A stretch of DNA of 64,000 nt from Oscillospiraceae bacterium (GCA_009777775.1 WRLE01000001.1:186001-250000), one strand, 5' to 3'; counted from the stretch's first letter, positions 19,135 through 29,056 are shown. Numbers and translations are program-made. The notes: generated from the letters alone by a model not told the origin.

Positions 19135-20421
19135 TTAGCTGGCAGTAATCACATCTGGGTCAATTTGAGGTTTGTTCCGCCTTGTCAAAACGGGCGGCTT
19201 CATCTCCAATACACATTCTTCGGTTATGGTAACTTTCTCAATCCTTCTGTCGGAAGGAATTTCGTACATTATTTGAAGCATTGTTTTTTCCATTATGCTT
19301 CGTAAGCCCCTGGCTCCGATTTCCATTTCAATAGCTTTATCTGCAACGGCTTCTAGAGCCCCAGGTGTAAATTCCAATTTAACCTTGTCATATGCCAGCA
19401 ATGTGGTGTATTGGCGGATGAGAGAGTTCTTCGGTTCGGTGAGAATCCTAATCATATCGTCTCGGGAAAGAGTTTCTAGGGATGCGATTATGGGCATACG
19501 ACCCACTAGCTCGGGAATAAGACCAAACTTCAACAAATCATGGGGTTGAATATCTTTTAATAAAAGCCCAACGTTTTTTTCGTGTTTGCTTTTGATTTCA
19601 GCACCGAAGCCGATGCCTTTTTTATCCATCCTATTTTCGATGATTTTATCTATTCCTTCAAAAGCGCCTCCCAATATGAATAGAATGTTGGTGGTATTTA
19701 TGCTTATGAATTCTTGGTGTGGGTGTTTTCGACCACCCTGGGGTGGAACACTTGCCACCGTGCCTTCAAGGATTTTCAAAAGAGCCTGCTGAACACCCTC
19801 GCCGGAAACATCCCGGGTAATGGATGTGTTCTCGCTCTTCCGAGTTATTTTATCGATTTCGTCCACATATATGATTCCACGCTCTGCGTTTGCAACATCA
19901 TAGTCGGCTGCTTGTAATAGCCGAAGCAGGATGTTTTCCACATCGTCTCCCACATAGCCTGCTTCAGTGAGAGTTGTTGCGTCTGCAATGGCAAATGGAA
20001 CTTTCAATGTCCTTGCTAGGGTTTGGGCGAAGAGGGTTTTTCCGCTACCGGTGGGACCTATAAGCAATATATTGCTTTTTTGCAATTCGGTGTCATTGCT
20101 TTCCAAATGCAATAATCGTTTATAATGATTATATACAGCGACCGACAGTGCAATTTTTGCATCAACTTGACCGATGACATAATCATCTAAAATTGCTCGA
20201 ATGTCTGCAGGTTTTGGCAAACGCCCAAAATCAATGCTCATTTCCGAACGCTCATAGACAGGTGGGCGGAAGGGTAACAAATCAGAACCGAGAATTTCAA
20301 GACAAGCCATGACACATTCGTTACATATACACGATGAACCTCGACCTGTTATCATTTGTTCTACTTCGTCTTGAGCTTTGCCACAAAAGCTGCAACGTAT
20401 TTTATTTTCAAATTTTGCCAT
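19135..20421 (-). CDS. clpX: ClpX, unfoldase subunit of ClpXP
   Basis: 428 residues. N-terminal C4 zinc-binding domain (C10, C13, C33, C36), Walker A GPTGSGKT (about 117), Walker [11 protein letters not shown], and the IGF-type loop region ([14 protein letters not shown]) that docks onto ClpP. Recognises, unfolds and feeds tagged substrates to ClpP, encoded just upstream. The 120-base gap to clpP holds two hairpins. Confidence 0.97.
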   Translation of the reverse strand: MAKFENKIRCSFCGKAQDEVEQMITGRGSSCICNECVMACLEILGSDLLPFRPPVYERSEMSIDFGRLPKPADIRAILDDYVIGQVDAKIALSVAVYNHYKRLLHLESNDTELQKSNILLIGPTGSGKTLFAQTLARTLKVPFAIADATTLTEAGYVGDDVENILLRLLQAADYDVANAERGIIYVDEIDKITRKSENTSITRDVSGEGVQQALLKILEGTVASVPPQGGRKHPHQEFISINTTNILFILGGAFEGIDKIIENRMDKKGIGFGAEIKSKHEKNVGLLLKDIQPHDLLKFGLIPELVGRMPIIASLETLSRDDMIRILTEPKNSLIRQYTTLLAYDKVKLEFTPGALEAVADKAIEMEIGARGLRSIMEKTMLQIMYEIPSDRRIEKVTITEECVLEMKPPVLTRRNKPQIDPDVITAS

Positions 20422-20453
20422 TATAATCCCCTATCCCAATGAGATTGGTGTAG

Positions 20454-20525
20454 TCCCATCGTAAAAGTATTAACTTCCGATGGGATAATGACTGGCTGCT
20501 CAGGCAATAATGTCAGCAGCCAGTC
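20454..20525 (-). promoter_or_regulatory. Two tandem hairpins between clpP and clpX
   Basis: First an 11-bp perfect stem (GACTGGCTGCT / AGCAGCCAGTC, 20490-20525), then an 8-bp stem (TCCCATCG / CGATGGGA, 20454-20485). Neither is followed by a T-run on the minus strand, so they look more like transcript-processing or differential-expression elements than terminators. Confidence 0.5.
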
Positions 20526-20542
20526 TAGCTGTATATTATTTA

Positions 20543-21124
20543 TTAGCGTTTACTGATAACATTATCGATAAGACCGAATTCCACAGCTTCAAGAGGTGTC
20601 ATATAATTATCGCGCTCTGAAGCTTGCCTGATTTCTTCAACGGATTTTCCAGTGTTTTCAGACAGTATCGTGTTGAGTCTTTCTTTGGTTTTCAAGATTT
20701 TTTCAGCATGGATTTGGATGTCCGTGGCTTGTCCACTAAAACCTCCTGAGGGCTGGTGAATCATAATGTCAGCATTGGGAAGCGCTATACGTTTTCCCTT
20801 TGCGCCGGAGGAAAGCAAAAATGCACCCATGCTTGCAGCCAGACCGATACAAATGGTGGAAACGTCGGCTTTGATATATTGCATTGTGTCGTAAATAGCT
20901 AAACCGGAGGTGACAGTTCCGCCTGGGCTATTGATATACATTTGAATATCTTTGTCCGGATCTTGGGACTCCAAATAAAGCAATTGGGCAACCACTATGC
21001 TGGCTGTCGTGTCGTCAATGGCATCTCCTATGAAAACGATGCGATCGTTGAGCAATCTGGAAAAAATATCGTATGACCGCTCGCCGCGGGATGTCTGTTC
21101 TACTACATATGGGATCAGATTCAT
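20543..21124 (-). CDS. clpP: ClpP, ATP-dependent protease proteolytic subunit
   Basis: 193 residues with the full catalytic triad: S98 (GLAASMGAF), H123 (MIHQPSGG) and D172 (SERDNYMTP). The N-terminus [16 protein letters not shown] is the mature-type start with little or no propeptide. Forms tetradecamers driven by ClpX. Between tig and clpX in the standard order. Confidence 0.97.
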   Translation of the reverse strand: MNLIPYVVEQTSRGERSYDIFSRLLNDRIVFIGDAIDDTTASIVVAQLLYLESQDPDKDIQMYINSPGGTVTSGLAIYDTMQYIKADVSTICIGLAASMGAFLLSSGAKGKRIALPNADIMIHQPSGGFSGQATDIQIHAEKILKTKERLNTILSENTGKSVEEIRQASERDNYMTPLEAVEFGLIDNVISKR

Positions 21125-21243
21125 GTCTATGTCTCCTTAAATAAAAAATGTTGTATTATAATATGAATCACATGGGTACCCAATTATTGAGTACTGCTGC
21201 GAAGCTATTTTAAATAGGGTTACGATTTGTTATTTACCATGTA

Positions 21244-22944
21244 TCAAGTGGCATCTTCGTCCTTTGCCTTTCGGCTTCTACGGCTTGCAGGAGCTTTTTC
21301 GGCGATTTCTTCCACCGCTACATTGTCAGTATCCTTTGTGTCGGCTTTTGCCCTTGATGTCCTAGTTGCAGTTTTAGCTGTGCTAGAGCTAGCTTTCGCA
21401 GTGCTAGCTTTGGTGGTGCTTGCTTTGGCGGTACTTGCTTTTGAACTCGCCTTTGCAGTGCTAGCTTTTTCGCTGGTGGCTTTTGCCTTTGTGCTGCTCG
21501 ATTTTGTGGATTTTTTCTCGCTATCGTCAACCTCGTCTGTGGCTTCGGATTTTTTAACTGTTGCTCTTTTCCTTGTGCTTGTTTTCTTCTCCTGCTCTGG
21601 AGAATCTTCTATTGTCAAAATTTCCGCCTCAGCCTCGTCTTCTAAAACCTCATCGGAAGGCTCGGGAGGGTCTAAAGCTATTGCACTGTCGATGATGATT
21701 TTAGCAGCGCGTTTCATTTTTAGATCATCGGTGAGAGATTCAGAGGAAAGGGTTTCTTTTAGCTTGTCCACTTCCATATTATAGCTTTCTGCTGTTTGCT
21801 CATATTCGCTTTCGATGTCTTCTTCAGTGACTTCGATGCCTTCCAGTTCCACGATTTTGTTGAGAGCAAGCATGGTTTTTACTTGCTTTTCGCTGGAAAC
21901 GCGCAAATTGGCAATCAAATCATCGGCATTTGTGCCAGTCATTTGGAGATAAGTGGCTGGATCCATACCGTAAGAAGCTATTTGCCTGGCGAAATTATTG
22001 GTGGCATTTTCCAATTGTAGCTCAATCATCACTTCGGGGATGTCGGCTTCCATGGACTCAATCAATTGTTCCAACAATGAGTTTTCAAAATCAGCATCCG
22101 ATTGGGACTGTCTTGCGGTGTTGAGCCTTTCTCTAATGCTGGTTTTATATTCCTCCATGGTATCGAATTCGGAAATATCCTTTGCAAACTCATCGTCGAT
22201 GTCGGGTAAAATTTGCTCCCTTAATTCTTTGAGCTTCACTTTGAAAAGGACATCCTTCCCAGCAAGCTCCTCGGAGTAATCTTCAGGGAATACGAGATCT
22301 AAATCACGCTCTTCATCTGGAACCATTCCCAATAGCTTTTCCTCAAAACCAGGTATAAAATTGTTTGAACCCAAAAGCAAGGGGTAGTCCTCCGCTTTTC
22401 CGTTTTCAAAAGCAATCTCATCGATGAAACCTTCAAAATCAATTACCACAGTATCGCCGATAATGGCAGGTCTTTCGACCTTTTCGCTTCTAGCATTTCG
22501 CAACCTGACAGCTTCAATTTCCTCATCGACTTCCCATTCTTCTATTAGGACCGGCTGTTTTACAGCGGATAAGCCTCTGTACTCAGCCAAGGTAACCTCA
22601 GGGTATTCGGCGACATCGATGCTCACATCAAGCCCCCCATCATCCTTAATGTCAACATCAGTGACTTGGGGGTAGCCAACTAGACGTAAATCGGTTTCAC
22701 CCAAAGCAAACTCCAACACATCGGGAACGATGATGTCCAAGGCATCACTATGAAATATGGATTTACCATACATCGCTTCCACTATTTTCCTTGGAGCCTT
22801 GCCCTTGCGAAAACCAGGTATCGAGATGCTGCTTCTCTTTTTTTTGTAGGTATCATTGATTGCTGTGTCAAATTCTTCGTTGCTTACTTCAACAATAAGC
22901 TCAACCATGTTGTTTTCTTTTTTCTCGCTGCTTTTGATTAACAA
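21244..22944 (-). CDS. tig: Trigger factor with a long Lys/Ala/Ser/Thr-rich tail
   Basis: Ribosome-bound chaperone and prolyl isomerase. The N-terminal ribosome-binding domain carries PGFRKGKAP (the GFRxGxxP signature), the FKBP domain follows (VVIDFEGFIDEIAFENG.. region, about 155-240), then the helical chaperone arm to about residue 425. The last ~135 residues are an acidic patch followed by a low-complexity basic stretch of repeated KAST units resembling histone H1 tails, absent from ordinary trigger factors (~430 aa). The start is TTG at 22944 with an excellent GGAGGAG site 7 bases upstream. Confidence 0.95.
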   Translation of the reverse strand: MLIKSSEKKENNMVELIVEVSNEEFDTAINDTYKKKRSSISIPGFRKGKAPRKIVEAMYGKSIFHSDALDIIVPDVLEFALGETDLRLVGYPQVTDVDIKDDGGLDVSIDVAEYPEVTLAEYRGLSAVKQPVLIEEWEVDEEIEAVRLRNARSEKVERPAIIGDTVVIDFEGFIDEIAFENGKAEDYPLLLGSNNFIPGFEEKLLGMVPDEERDLDLVFPEDYSEELAGKDVLFKVKLKELREQILPDIDDEFAKDISEFDTMEEYKTSIRERLNTARQSQSDADFENSLLEQLIESMEADIPEVMIELQLENATNNFARQIASYGMDPATYLQMTGTNADDLIANLRVSSEKQVKTMLALNKIVELEGIEVTEEDIESEYEQTAESYNMEVDKLKETLSSESLTDDLKMKRAAKIIIDSAIALDPPEPSDEVLEDEAEAEILTIEDSPEQEKKTSTRKRATVKKSEATDEVDDSEKKSTKSSSTKAKATSEKASTAKASSKASTAKASTTKASTAKASSSTAKTATRTSRAKADTKDTDNVAVEEIAEKAPASRRSRKAKDEDAT

Positions 22945-23003
22945 TAGTATCTCCTCCAGATAATTAAGCTAGGCATCACCTGATATTTTACCAGAAAAGT
23001 CCG

Positions 23004-23708
23004 CTAATTGCAAATGATATTTATTGGTGTGAAATTCACATAATCCGCCGAGACCATTTGATAGTTTATACCCTCCACCTCACCTTGAATCGCAAACCTG
23101 TGACCTTGGCTATGTATATGTCCATACCAGCATCTTTTTACTCCAAATTCATTCATGATATCAATAAAATCAGAGCATATTATGCTTTGATATCTGGGAG
23201 GATAATGTATAAAACACAACTTTTGCTTTGTGTCGCCCGCAGCTAGCAATGAGGTGCGAAGCCTAGATGCTTCTCTAGCGATGATTTTTGCGTTTTGCTC
23301 CATTTCGTTTACGCTTTGAGGCATCCAACCACGGGTACCGCATATCGCAGTATCATCGTAAAAGAAGGCATTGTTGTGAAGGATATCGATGGTGGTGATT
23401 TCGTTTGCTGCAAAAAAAGACTTCATTTTTGATGCAGTTGTCCACCAATAATCGTGATTTCCTTTGAGTATAATCTTTTTTCCCGGTAGTTTGTCAAGGA
23501 ATATAAAATCAGCGAGACTCTCTTCCAAAGACATTCCCCAAGAAATATCTCCGCAAATTACGCATATGTCATCGGAGTTTAATGCGGAAAAGCCTTCTTG
23601 TATTTTATCGATGTATTTATCCCAACCTCCGCCGAAAACATCCATTGCTTTGTTAGATCCTAGAGATAGATGCAAATCGCCGATTACATAAAGAGCCAAA
23701 GCCACCAT
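23004..23708 (-). CDS. Metallophosphoesterase (calcineurin-like)
   Basis: 234 residues with the family metal motifs in order: IGDLHLS, GDISWGM, GNHDYWW and GHIHSQGH. The protein is of the short cytosolic type often annotated as a serine/threonine phosphatase-like or YkuE-like phosphohydrolase. Substrate not predictable. It starts 3 bases after the thrC stop, so it is probably co-transcribed with thrC. Confidence 0.88.
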   Translation of the reverse strand: MVALALYVIGDLHLSLGSNKAMDVFGGGWDKYIDKIQEGFSALNSDDICVICGDISWGMSLEESLADFIFLDKLPGKKIILKGNHDYWWTTASKMKSFFAANEITTIDILHNNAFFYDDTAICGTRGWMPQSVNEMEQNAKIIAREASRLRTSLLAAGDTKQKLCFIHYPPRYQSIICSDFIDIMNEFGVKRCWYGHIHSQGHRFAIQGEVEGINYQMVSADYVNFTPINIICN

Positions 23709-23711
23709 CCC

Positions 23712-25202
23712 CTAACTTTGCAAAAACTCTCGAACAGCTGCCTGCATATCTGCGACTGCAACGGATTTTTCAAACCTTGGCACAGCATTTCGTATACCAG
23801 ATAAGGGCATAGGCACTGGGCTCTTAGAAAAGTTAAATAATGAATCAATTAAATCGGCGCCATTCCCAATTGTCTCTTGCCCAAGGGCTATCAGAACGCT
23901 TTCGCTGAATTTGTAGGGGCTAGCTGTTGATACTACAACACAAGGCTGCTGTTGATTGTTGCCATCTCTGTATTTTTGTAAAACATTGTATGCCACAGCA
24001 GTATGGGTGTCGATTAAATAGTCCTGCTCTTTGAATGCTTTAGCTATACATTCAAGTGTTTCCTCCTCAGAGCAACGACCTGCTGAAAATATATTTGCCA
24101 AGGCATCTCTCATATCAGAAGACAACTCATATCGACCGTTTTTAGAAAGCTCAGACATTAAACCTGATACAATCTCGCCGTTTTTGCCAGATAATTCAAA
24201 TAATAGCCTTTCCAAGTTGCTGGAAATGAGAATATCCATCGAAGGAGAAACTGTGGTATAAAACTGTCTGTTTCGATCGTATACACCTGTATTAATAAAA
24301 TCAGAAAGGACATCATTTTGGTTAGATGCTAAAATGAGTCTATTAATGGGAAGCCCCATCCTCAGAGCATAATAAGCAGCCAATATATTTCCGAAGTTAC
24401 CGGTGGGAACACAAAAATCGATTTTATCCCCTAGTTGGATTTCTTTGCTATTTAACAAATCGCAGTACGCAGAAACATAATATGCAATTTGCGGGACCAA
24501 ACGTCCCCAATTGATGGAGTTTGCAGAGGAAAGGAAAAAACCTTTCTCCCTTGCCCACTCTTTTAAAAATTCATCAGTGAAAATTTCTTTGACACCATTT
24601 TGTGCATCATCGAAATTTCCTTCAACAGCAACTACATTTACGTTGCTACCTTGTTGGGAGGTCATTTGCAGTTTTTGCACATCGGACACACCGTCTCTGG
24701 GGTAAAAGACCATTACTCTAGTTCCTGGGACATCTCTGAATCCTTCAAGAGCAGCCTTTCCAGTATCTCCCGACGTTGCCACAAGTATGCAAACCTCTTT
24801 ACTTTCGTTTGTCTTTCGTAGTGATGATGTCAGCAGTCTAGGAAGGATTTGAAGAGCCATATCTTTAAATGCGCTGGTGGGACCATGCCATAATTCTAAA
24901 AAAAACGTATCATCGGAGACTTTACGAAGGGGTGCGACCTCTGGAACTGCAAAGCCACCTGAATTGTAAGCCGCATCCGTCTGACTTTCAAGCTCCTCTG
25001 GAGTAAAATCGCCTAAATAAACCCCCAATATGTACGCCGCACGTTGGCTATAGGGTTTTGCTGCCAATAGATTTATCACATCCAGCGTAATTTGTGGAAA
25101 ATGCTCAGGCACATAAAGCCCGCCGTCATCGGACAAGCCCTTGATAATTGCCTCAGAAGAAAGCAGCTTTTCACCGCCACCCCTAGTACTGACATATAAC
25201 AT
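23712..25202 (-). CDS. thrC: Threonine synthase
   Basis: 496 residues, the long class of threonine synthase. The PLP lysine is K113 in TSAFKDMALQ, and the phosphate-binding loop is ATSGDTGKAA. N-terminal YVSTRGGGEKLLSSEAIIKGLSDDGGL is the typical start. Converts O-phosphohomoserine to threonine. No other threonine-pathway genes are adjacent and no T-box was seen in the 200-base leader, which instead holds a GC-rich repeat. Confidence 0.96.
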   Translation of the reverse strand: MLYVSTRGGGEKLLSSEAIIKGLSDDGGLYVPEHFPQITLDVINLLAAKPYSQRAAYILGVYLGDFTPEELESQTDAAYNSGGFAVPEVAPLRKVSDDTFFLELWHGPTSAFKDMALQILPRLLTSSLRKTNESKEVCILVATSGDTGKAALEGFRDVPGTRVMVFYPRDGVSDVQKLQMTSQQGSNVNVVAVEGNFDDAQNGVKEIFTDEFLKEWAREKGFFLSSANSINWGRLVPQIAYYVSAYCDLLNSKEIQLGDKIDFCVPTGNFGNILAAYYALRMGLPINRLILASNQNDVLSDFINTGVYDRNRQFYTTVSPSMDILISSNLERLLFELSGKNGEIVSGLMSELSKNGRYELSSDMRDALANIFSAGRCSEEETLECIAKAFKEQDYLIDTHTAVAYNVLQKYRDGNNQQQPCVVVSTASPYKFSESVLIALGQETIGNGADLIDSLFNFSKSPVPMPLSGIRNAVPRFEKSVAVADMQAAVREFLQS

Positions 25203-25305
25203 ATGCCCACCCCCGTTTTATATTAGATATAAATCAATAGTTCATATAACATCCTAAGTAGTACTCAGCTTCTGTAGAACGCAGCTCATGCAAAGCGTAG
25301 CTCCT

Positions 25306-25347
25306 GCAGGGCGCGGCTTTCGCAGGGCGCGGCATCCCTGACGCGCT
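25306..25347 (+). repeat. REP-like GC-rich palindromic repeat, copy 1 (partial doublet)
   Basis: GGGCGCGGC occurs twice in tandem (25309 and 25325), the second continuing ATCCCTGACGCGC. It matches the core of copies at 26474, 28943 and 30604. It stands out as far more GC-rich than its surroundings in the thrC-yraN gap; the rest of that gap shows only degenerate related sequence. Confidence 0.75.
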
Positions 25348-25407
25348 GTAAGCATCCCCCGCAACCCCTTCAACGCACCAAAACACCTCAACAAAAACCA
25401 GCTAAGC

Positions 25408-25761
25408 CTAAAAAGCGTTTTCAATATGTACAATCTGCGGTGTGGAGTTTTCGTTTTCCATATATACTTCGATAACATCGAATCTTGGCTGTAGCTTGGT
25501 ATGGTGAAATGATAACCAATTATTTGCTGTTGCTTTTATTTTTCGTTGTTTTGTTTTACCCACATATTCCCGTGCGTGGACGAAATTGGCATTTTTCCTA
25601 AGTTTTACTTCCACAAAAACCAAAAAATCGCGGTTTCTCACGATTAGGTCAATTTCTCCAAAGCGAGAGCGCCAACCTGTGGCAACTGTGACATAATCCT
25701 TCCCATTGAGAAACCTAAGGGCTATGGACTCACCAAGCTTACCTCGCTCTACTGTAGTCAT
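25408..25761 (-). CDS. YraN/UPF0102 family putative nuclease
   Basis: 117 residues with the family pattern: GKLGESIALRFL at the start, FGEIDLIVRNRDFLVFVEVKLR in the middle (the D..ExK restriction-endonuclease-like core). Commonly found beside rnhB, as here. A Holliday-junction-resolvase-like fold is known for the family, but the biological role is not settled. Confidence 0.88.
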   Translation of the reverse strand: MTTVERGKLGESIALRFLNGKDYVTVATGWRSRFGEIDLIVRNRDFLVFVEVKLRKNANFVHAREYVGKTKQRKIKATANNWLSFHHTKLQPRFDVIEVYMENENSTPQIVHIENAF

Positions 25762-25797
25762 TGTGTTAAAAACCCCCTTGGGTATATATATATAGTT

Positions 25798-26394
25798 TCA
25801 TAGGATCCTACTTAAAAATGTCTTACGATGTATTTCGCAAGGACCGTGTTCCTGAAGCGCATTTATATGAGCTTTTGTACCATATCCTTTATGTCGTTCA
25901 AAACCATATTCGGGATGGAGTTTTGAGTATTCAATCATCACTCTATCTCTGCTAACCTTAGCAAGAATCGATGCAGCAGCAATGGAAGCCGATAACCCAT
26001 CTCCACCAATGACGCATTTTGAATTATATGTAATTCCTTGATTGCGGTTTCCGTCAATCAAAGCTAAATCAAACTCCATTGAAAGCTTTTCCATTGCGCG
26101 ATTCATGGCTAAATATGTGGCATTTAGTATATTATGCTCATCCACCTCAATGTGATCTGCATAAGCTATGCCATATGCCAATGCTTTTGAAATTATTTCA
26201 TCAAATAGACTTTCCCTGGTCTTTTCTGAGAGTTTTTTTGAATCATCCAGCTTATCAAGTGTTAAACCAAAGGGTAATATGACAGCAGCCGCATAAACAG
26301 GACCAGCCAAAGGACCCCGCCCCGCCTCATCGACACCACAAACAATAGTGTGCCCAGAAGCTCTCGCCTCTCGCTCCAAACACCATAAATCCAT
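25798..26394 (-). CDS. rnhB: Ribonuclease HII
   Basis: 198 residues. Removes ribonucleotides from DNA-RNA hybrids. The acidic active site begins with GVDEAGRGPLAG (D22, E23); the ALIDGNRN and SIAAASILAKVSRDR motifs follow. Usual partner gene of yraN and rbgA. Confidence 0.95.
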   Translation of the reverse strand: MDLWCLEREARASGHTIVCGVDEAGRGPLAGPVYAAAVILPFGLTLDKLDDSKKLSEKTRESLFDEIISKALAYGIAYADHIEVDEHNILNATYLAMNRAMEKLSMEFDLALIDGNRNQGITYNSKCVIGGDGLSASIAAASILAKVSRDRVMIEYSKLHPEYGFERHKGYGTKAHINALQEHGPCEIHRKTFLSRIL

Positions 26395-26473
26395 AAAACC
26401 CCAAGCCTAAGATAAATAATTCAACAATCCAATTTAGCAATACGTTCAAAAAAAGAAAACATACAAGCCACTT

Positions 26474-26501
26474 CGTAGGGCGCGGCTTCCCAGACGCGCC
26501 G
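26474..26501 (+). repeat. REP-like GC-rich palindromic repeat, copy 2
   Basis: 28 bases beginning CGTAGGGCGCGGCTTCCC and ending GACGCGCCG, same orientation as the other copies, in the rnhB-rbgA gap. One or two substitutions in the loop compared with copies 3 and 4. Confidence 0.8.
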
Positions 26502-26573
26502 CATCGCCGATTAGGAAACTATACAAGCCCTGCAGCATATCAAGGATTCCACTCCGCAAACCATGTCCAGCTA

Positions 26574-27467
26574 TTAAACAGACAATACATCAACCACATC
26601 TCGCTGTGTATTTACATATTCCAAAGTGACTCTACCCAGCTTTCCTCCACGAAACTCGTCTAAAAAAATCACAGCCATTCGGTTTATATCATACTCCCCT
26701 CCTGGCAAAAGAAAGCTTCGTTTTTTAGCTGCTTCTTCCAAAAGCTCAAAGCCGTTTTTTTCGGGATTTGCTTCGATTTTATATCGCTCCAGAAGACGCT
26801 CGGGATAAAATTCCACCATACGAACCATAAGATTAGCTGCCAGGGTCTCGGTGTCCATTATTGCATCTCGGATAGCACCTGTGAAGGCAAGGTTTTCTGC
26901 AACGGTTTGATCTTCGAATCTAGGCCATAAAATGCCTGGTGTGTCAAAGAGCTCCAAGCTATTGTCCACATTAATCCATTGCTGTCCCCTGGTAACCCCA
27001 GGTCTATCCGATGTTTGAGTCGCTTTTCGTTTCGCCACTCTGTTTATGAATGATGACTTGCCCACATTGGGAATTCCAACCACCATCACCCTAAGCTGCC
27101 TTCCCTTTTGTCCTTTGGAGATATAGTATGAAATTCGTTCAGCAAGTAATTCTCGAACAGCCTTTGAAAAGTTATTTATACCTTTTCCACTTTTGCTGTC
27201 TGTTTCTATGACAGCATATCCACATGAAATGAAATAATCATACCACTCTTTTGTAGCCTCCGGGTCTGCTTGGTCTACCCTATTTAAGGCAATAATACGA
27301 GGTTTGTTTCCGGTCATGTCGTCCAAATCAGGATTTCGGCTGGAATATGGAATGCGAGCATCAACAATTTCACAAACAGCATCAACGATTTTCATGCTAT
27401 CGACAATCATACGTCTTGCCTTTGTCATGTGACCCGGAAACCACTGTATGTTCATTTTTTCACTCAT
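26574..27467 (-). CDS. rbgA: RbgA/YlqF ribosome-biogenesis GTPase
   Basis: A circularly permuted GTPase for late 50S assembly. G4 comes first (ALNRVDQAD), then G1 (GIPNVGKSSFINR) and G3 (DTPGILWP). IQWFPGHMTKA at the N-terminus is diagnostic. The frame can start at a TTG at 27479, but the ATG at 27467 (MSEKMNIQWF) has TTTTGGTGA placed about 6 bases upstream and is preferred (297 aa). Sits between lepB and rnhB, the classic order. Confidence 0.95.
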   Translation of the reverse strand: MSEKMNIQWFPGHMTKARRMIVDSMKIVDAVCEIVDARIPYSSRNPDLDDMTGNKPRIIALNRVDQADPEATKEWYDYFISCGYAVIETDSKSGKGINNFSKAVRELLAERISYYISKGQKGRQLRVMVVGIPNVGKSSFINRVAKRKATQTSDRPGVTRGQQWINVDNSLELFDTPGILWPRFEDQTVAENLAFTGAIRDAIMDTETLAANLMVRMVEFYPERLLERYKIEANPEKNGFELLEEAAKKRSFLLPGGEYDINRMAVIFLDEFRGGKLGRVTLEYVNTQRDVVDVLSV

Positions 27468-27489
27468 ATTTTTCACCAAAAGGGCAATA

Positions 27490-28251
27490 TTATCTAATTA
27501 AACCCATCCGTCGCCAATCTCTGGGAGTATATTGATCTTGCCCAGGAACGAGTAAAAACACAACCTTACCCAATATATAACGTGTGTCCACCATGCCTAT
27601 TCGAGCATCTCGGCTGTCTGCAGAATTGTTACGATTGTCTCCCATAACGAAGACATGACCAGGAGGTACTGTGACCTCGCCTGTGAAATTCATTCTGCTA
27701 CGAGTTATTTCATTAATATATGAGGATTCGTCCAGCACTTGCCCATCAACAAAAACTTCACCAGTTTCAAAGTTAATATCAACAGTTTGTCCCTCGGTGG
27801 CGATGACTCGCTTCACCAACGGAGTCGTTCCATAATAGTCAGTTGGAGCGCGGAAAATGATGATGTCTCCATTCTTTGGCGTATAAAAGAGACTGAGCAT
27901 TATAACTCTATCATTCCAATGGAGGGTATCAAGCATGGAGTGTCCTTCCACGCCGATTGTCCTGCCGATGAAGACAAAAATGAATATTCCACATAGGATA
28001 GCCGAAACAAAACATTGCATCCAATCGTACAAATCCATGGTAGTCTTGTTTTTATCGCTACCCTGGCCATCTGGATTTGTGTCGATTATACTCATGACAT
28101 CGTCTTCGCTATCGTCATTTTCTAAATCATCATAGTCATCATTTTCGAGTTTAGCAAACTCAGTAGTTTCTACACTTTCCACTGAATCGAAAGACTTAGC
28201 TTCTTCGCTTTCATTTTCTTTTTCGTTTTCATTTGTTTGGCTGTCGTTCAT
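27490..28251 (-). CDS. lepB: Signal peptidase I with an acidic N-terminal extension
   Basis: Cleaves Sec and Tat signal peptides. The catalytic serine is in EGHSMLDTL (about S105) and the lysine in LVKRVIATEG (about K147); VMGDNRNNSADSRD is box E. One membrane segment (about 77-98). The ~70 residues before it are strikingly acidic (ENESEE.., LENDDYDDLENDD), longer than usual. The ATG at 28251 is chosen over an upstream TTG because GGAG lies 12 bases before it and no homology-like sequence precedes it. Confidence 0.93.
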   Translation of the reverse strand: MNDSQTNENEKENESEEAKSFDSVESVETTEFAKLENDDYDDLENDDSEDDVMSIIDTNPDGQGSDKNKTTMDLYDWMQCFVSAILCGIFIFVFIGRTIGVEGHSMLDTLHWNDRVIMLSLFYTPKNGDIIIFRAPTDYYGTTPLVKRVIATEGQTVDINFETGEVFVDGQVLDESSYINEITRSRMNFTGEVTVPPGHVFVMGDNRNNSADSRDARIGMVDTRYILGKVVFLLVPGQDQYTPRDWRRMGLIR

Positions 28252-28344
28252 ATGAATCCAAAGCTCCAAAATATATAATGGTGGATATAATATGCTCCAC
28301 TTGCGTTCTTACTTCTATTTTACAGAGTATAGACAAAAAAAGCA

Positions 28345-28374
28345 ACAAAAAAAGGAGGGTTTCCCTCCCTTTTA
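28345..28374 (-). terminator. Rho-independent terminator after rplS
   Basis: On the minus strand AAAAGGGAGGG, loop AAA, CCCTCC, then seven T, immediately after the rplS stop. Confidence 0.88.
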
Positions 28375-28380
28375 AGTACA

Positions 28381-28731
28381 TTAGTTGTTGCCAAGTCTCT
28401 CTTTGACTTTTGCCTTTTTACCAACTCTATCCCTTAGGTAATAAAGCTTTGCTCTTCTCACTTTGCCTCGCCTTACTGTCTCGACGGAGACAATAGACGG
28501 TGAATGTACAGGGAATACCTTTTCGCATCCTATATTATACGAGATACGTCTAACGGTGATGGTCTGGTTTATACCGCCATGCTTTTTGGCGATAATAGTG
28601 CCTTCAAAAGCCTGGTTTCTCTCCCTGTTACCCTCTTTGATTCGCACTGTGACCCTAACGGTATCGCCAACATTCATAGGTGGCAGTTCAGGTTTCATAT
28701 ATTGTTCGCTGAGCGCTTTTACTAAATCCAT
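28381..28731 (-). CDS. rplS: Ribosomal protein L19
   Basis: 116 residues, the normal L19 length. [27 protein letters not shown] is the family N-terminus and the basic C-terminus ([13 protein letters not shown]) is intact. The open frame continues upstream to 29037, but that part translates a dispersed repeat and low-quality sequence; the ATG at 28731 has a strong AAGGAGG site. The 325 bases between this start and 29057 hold the repeat copy at 28943 and otherwise AT-rich sequence with no gene. Confidence 0.97.
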   Translation of the reverse strand: MDLVKALSEQYMKPELPPMNVGDTVRVTVRIKEGNRERNQAFEGTIIAKKHGGINQTITVRRISYNIGCEKVFPVHSPSIVSVETVRRGKVRRAKLYYLRDRVGKKAKVKERLGNN

Positions 28732-28942
28732 TGCTGCTTTCCTCCTTCCCCATCGACGTTCATGCCACAATGTAAATACATTAAAATGACAGCGGACCGC
28801 CCTACTAAAAAGCAAAATGCAAAATAAACGCAATAAGAAAAATACCACAACCCACAACAAAAAGCAAGCAAAAGTTTTGTGATATTTGATATTTTTATAT
28901 GAGACTGCATTCCCAATCGACGCATCTATCTTCAAAAATATC

Positions 28943-28970
28943 CGTAGGGCGCGGCATCCCTGACGCGCCG
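28943..28970 (+). repeat. REP-like GC-rich palindromic repeat, copy 3
   Basis: Core GGCGCG..CGCGCC inside the frame CGTAGG..GCCTAC, so it can form a hairpin of about 37 bases. Followed by CACAATCCCCCAATAGATGCA, a tail shared in diverged form with copy 4, so the full unit is about 57 bases. Located in the rplS upstream gap. Confidence 0.85.
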
Positions 28971-29056
28971 CAAGCCTACACAATCCCCCAATAGATGCAT
29001 TAAAAACGAAACACTCTACAAAAGGGAATAATATCAATCTCTCTAATGATAAAACC

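Noticed and set aside
21227-21784. 185-residue hydrophobic plus-strand frame
   Set aside because: Antisense of the trigger factor tail; its leucine/valine/alanine repeats mirror the KAST codons.
25254-25478. 74-residue minus-strand frame
   Set aside because: Made mostly of repeat copy 1 and of the 3' end of the YraN gene in another frame.
28732-29037. N-terminal extension of the L19 frame
   Set aside because: L19 is 116 residues from the ATG at 28731 with an excellent ribosome site; the extension translates a dispersed repeat and AT-rich spacer.
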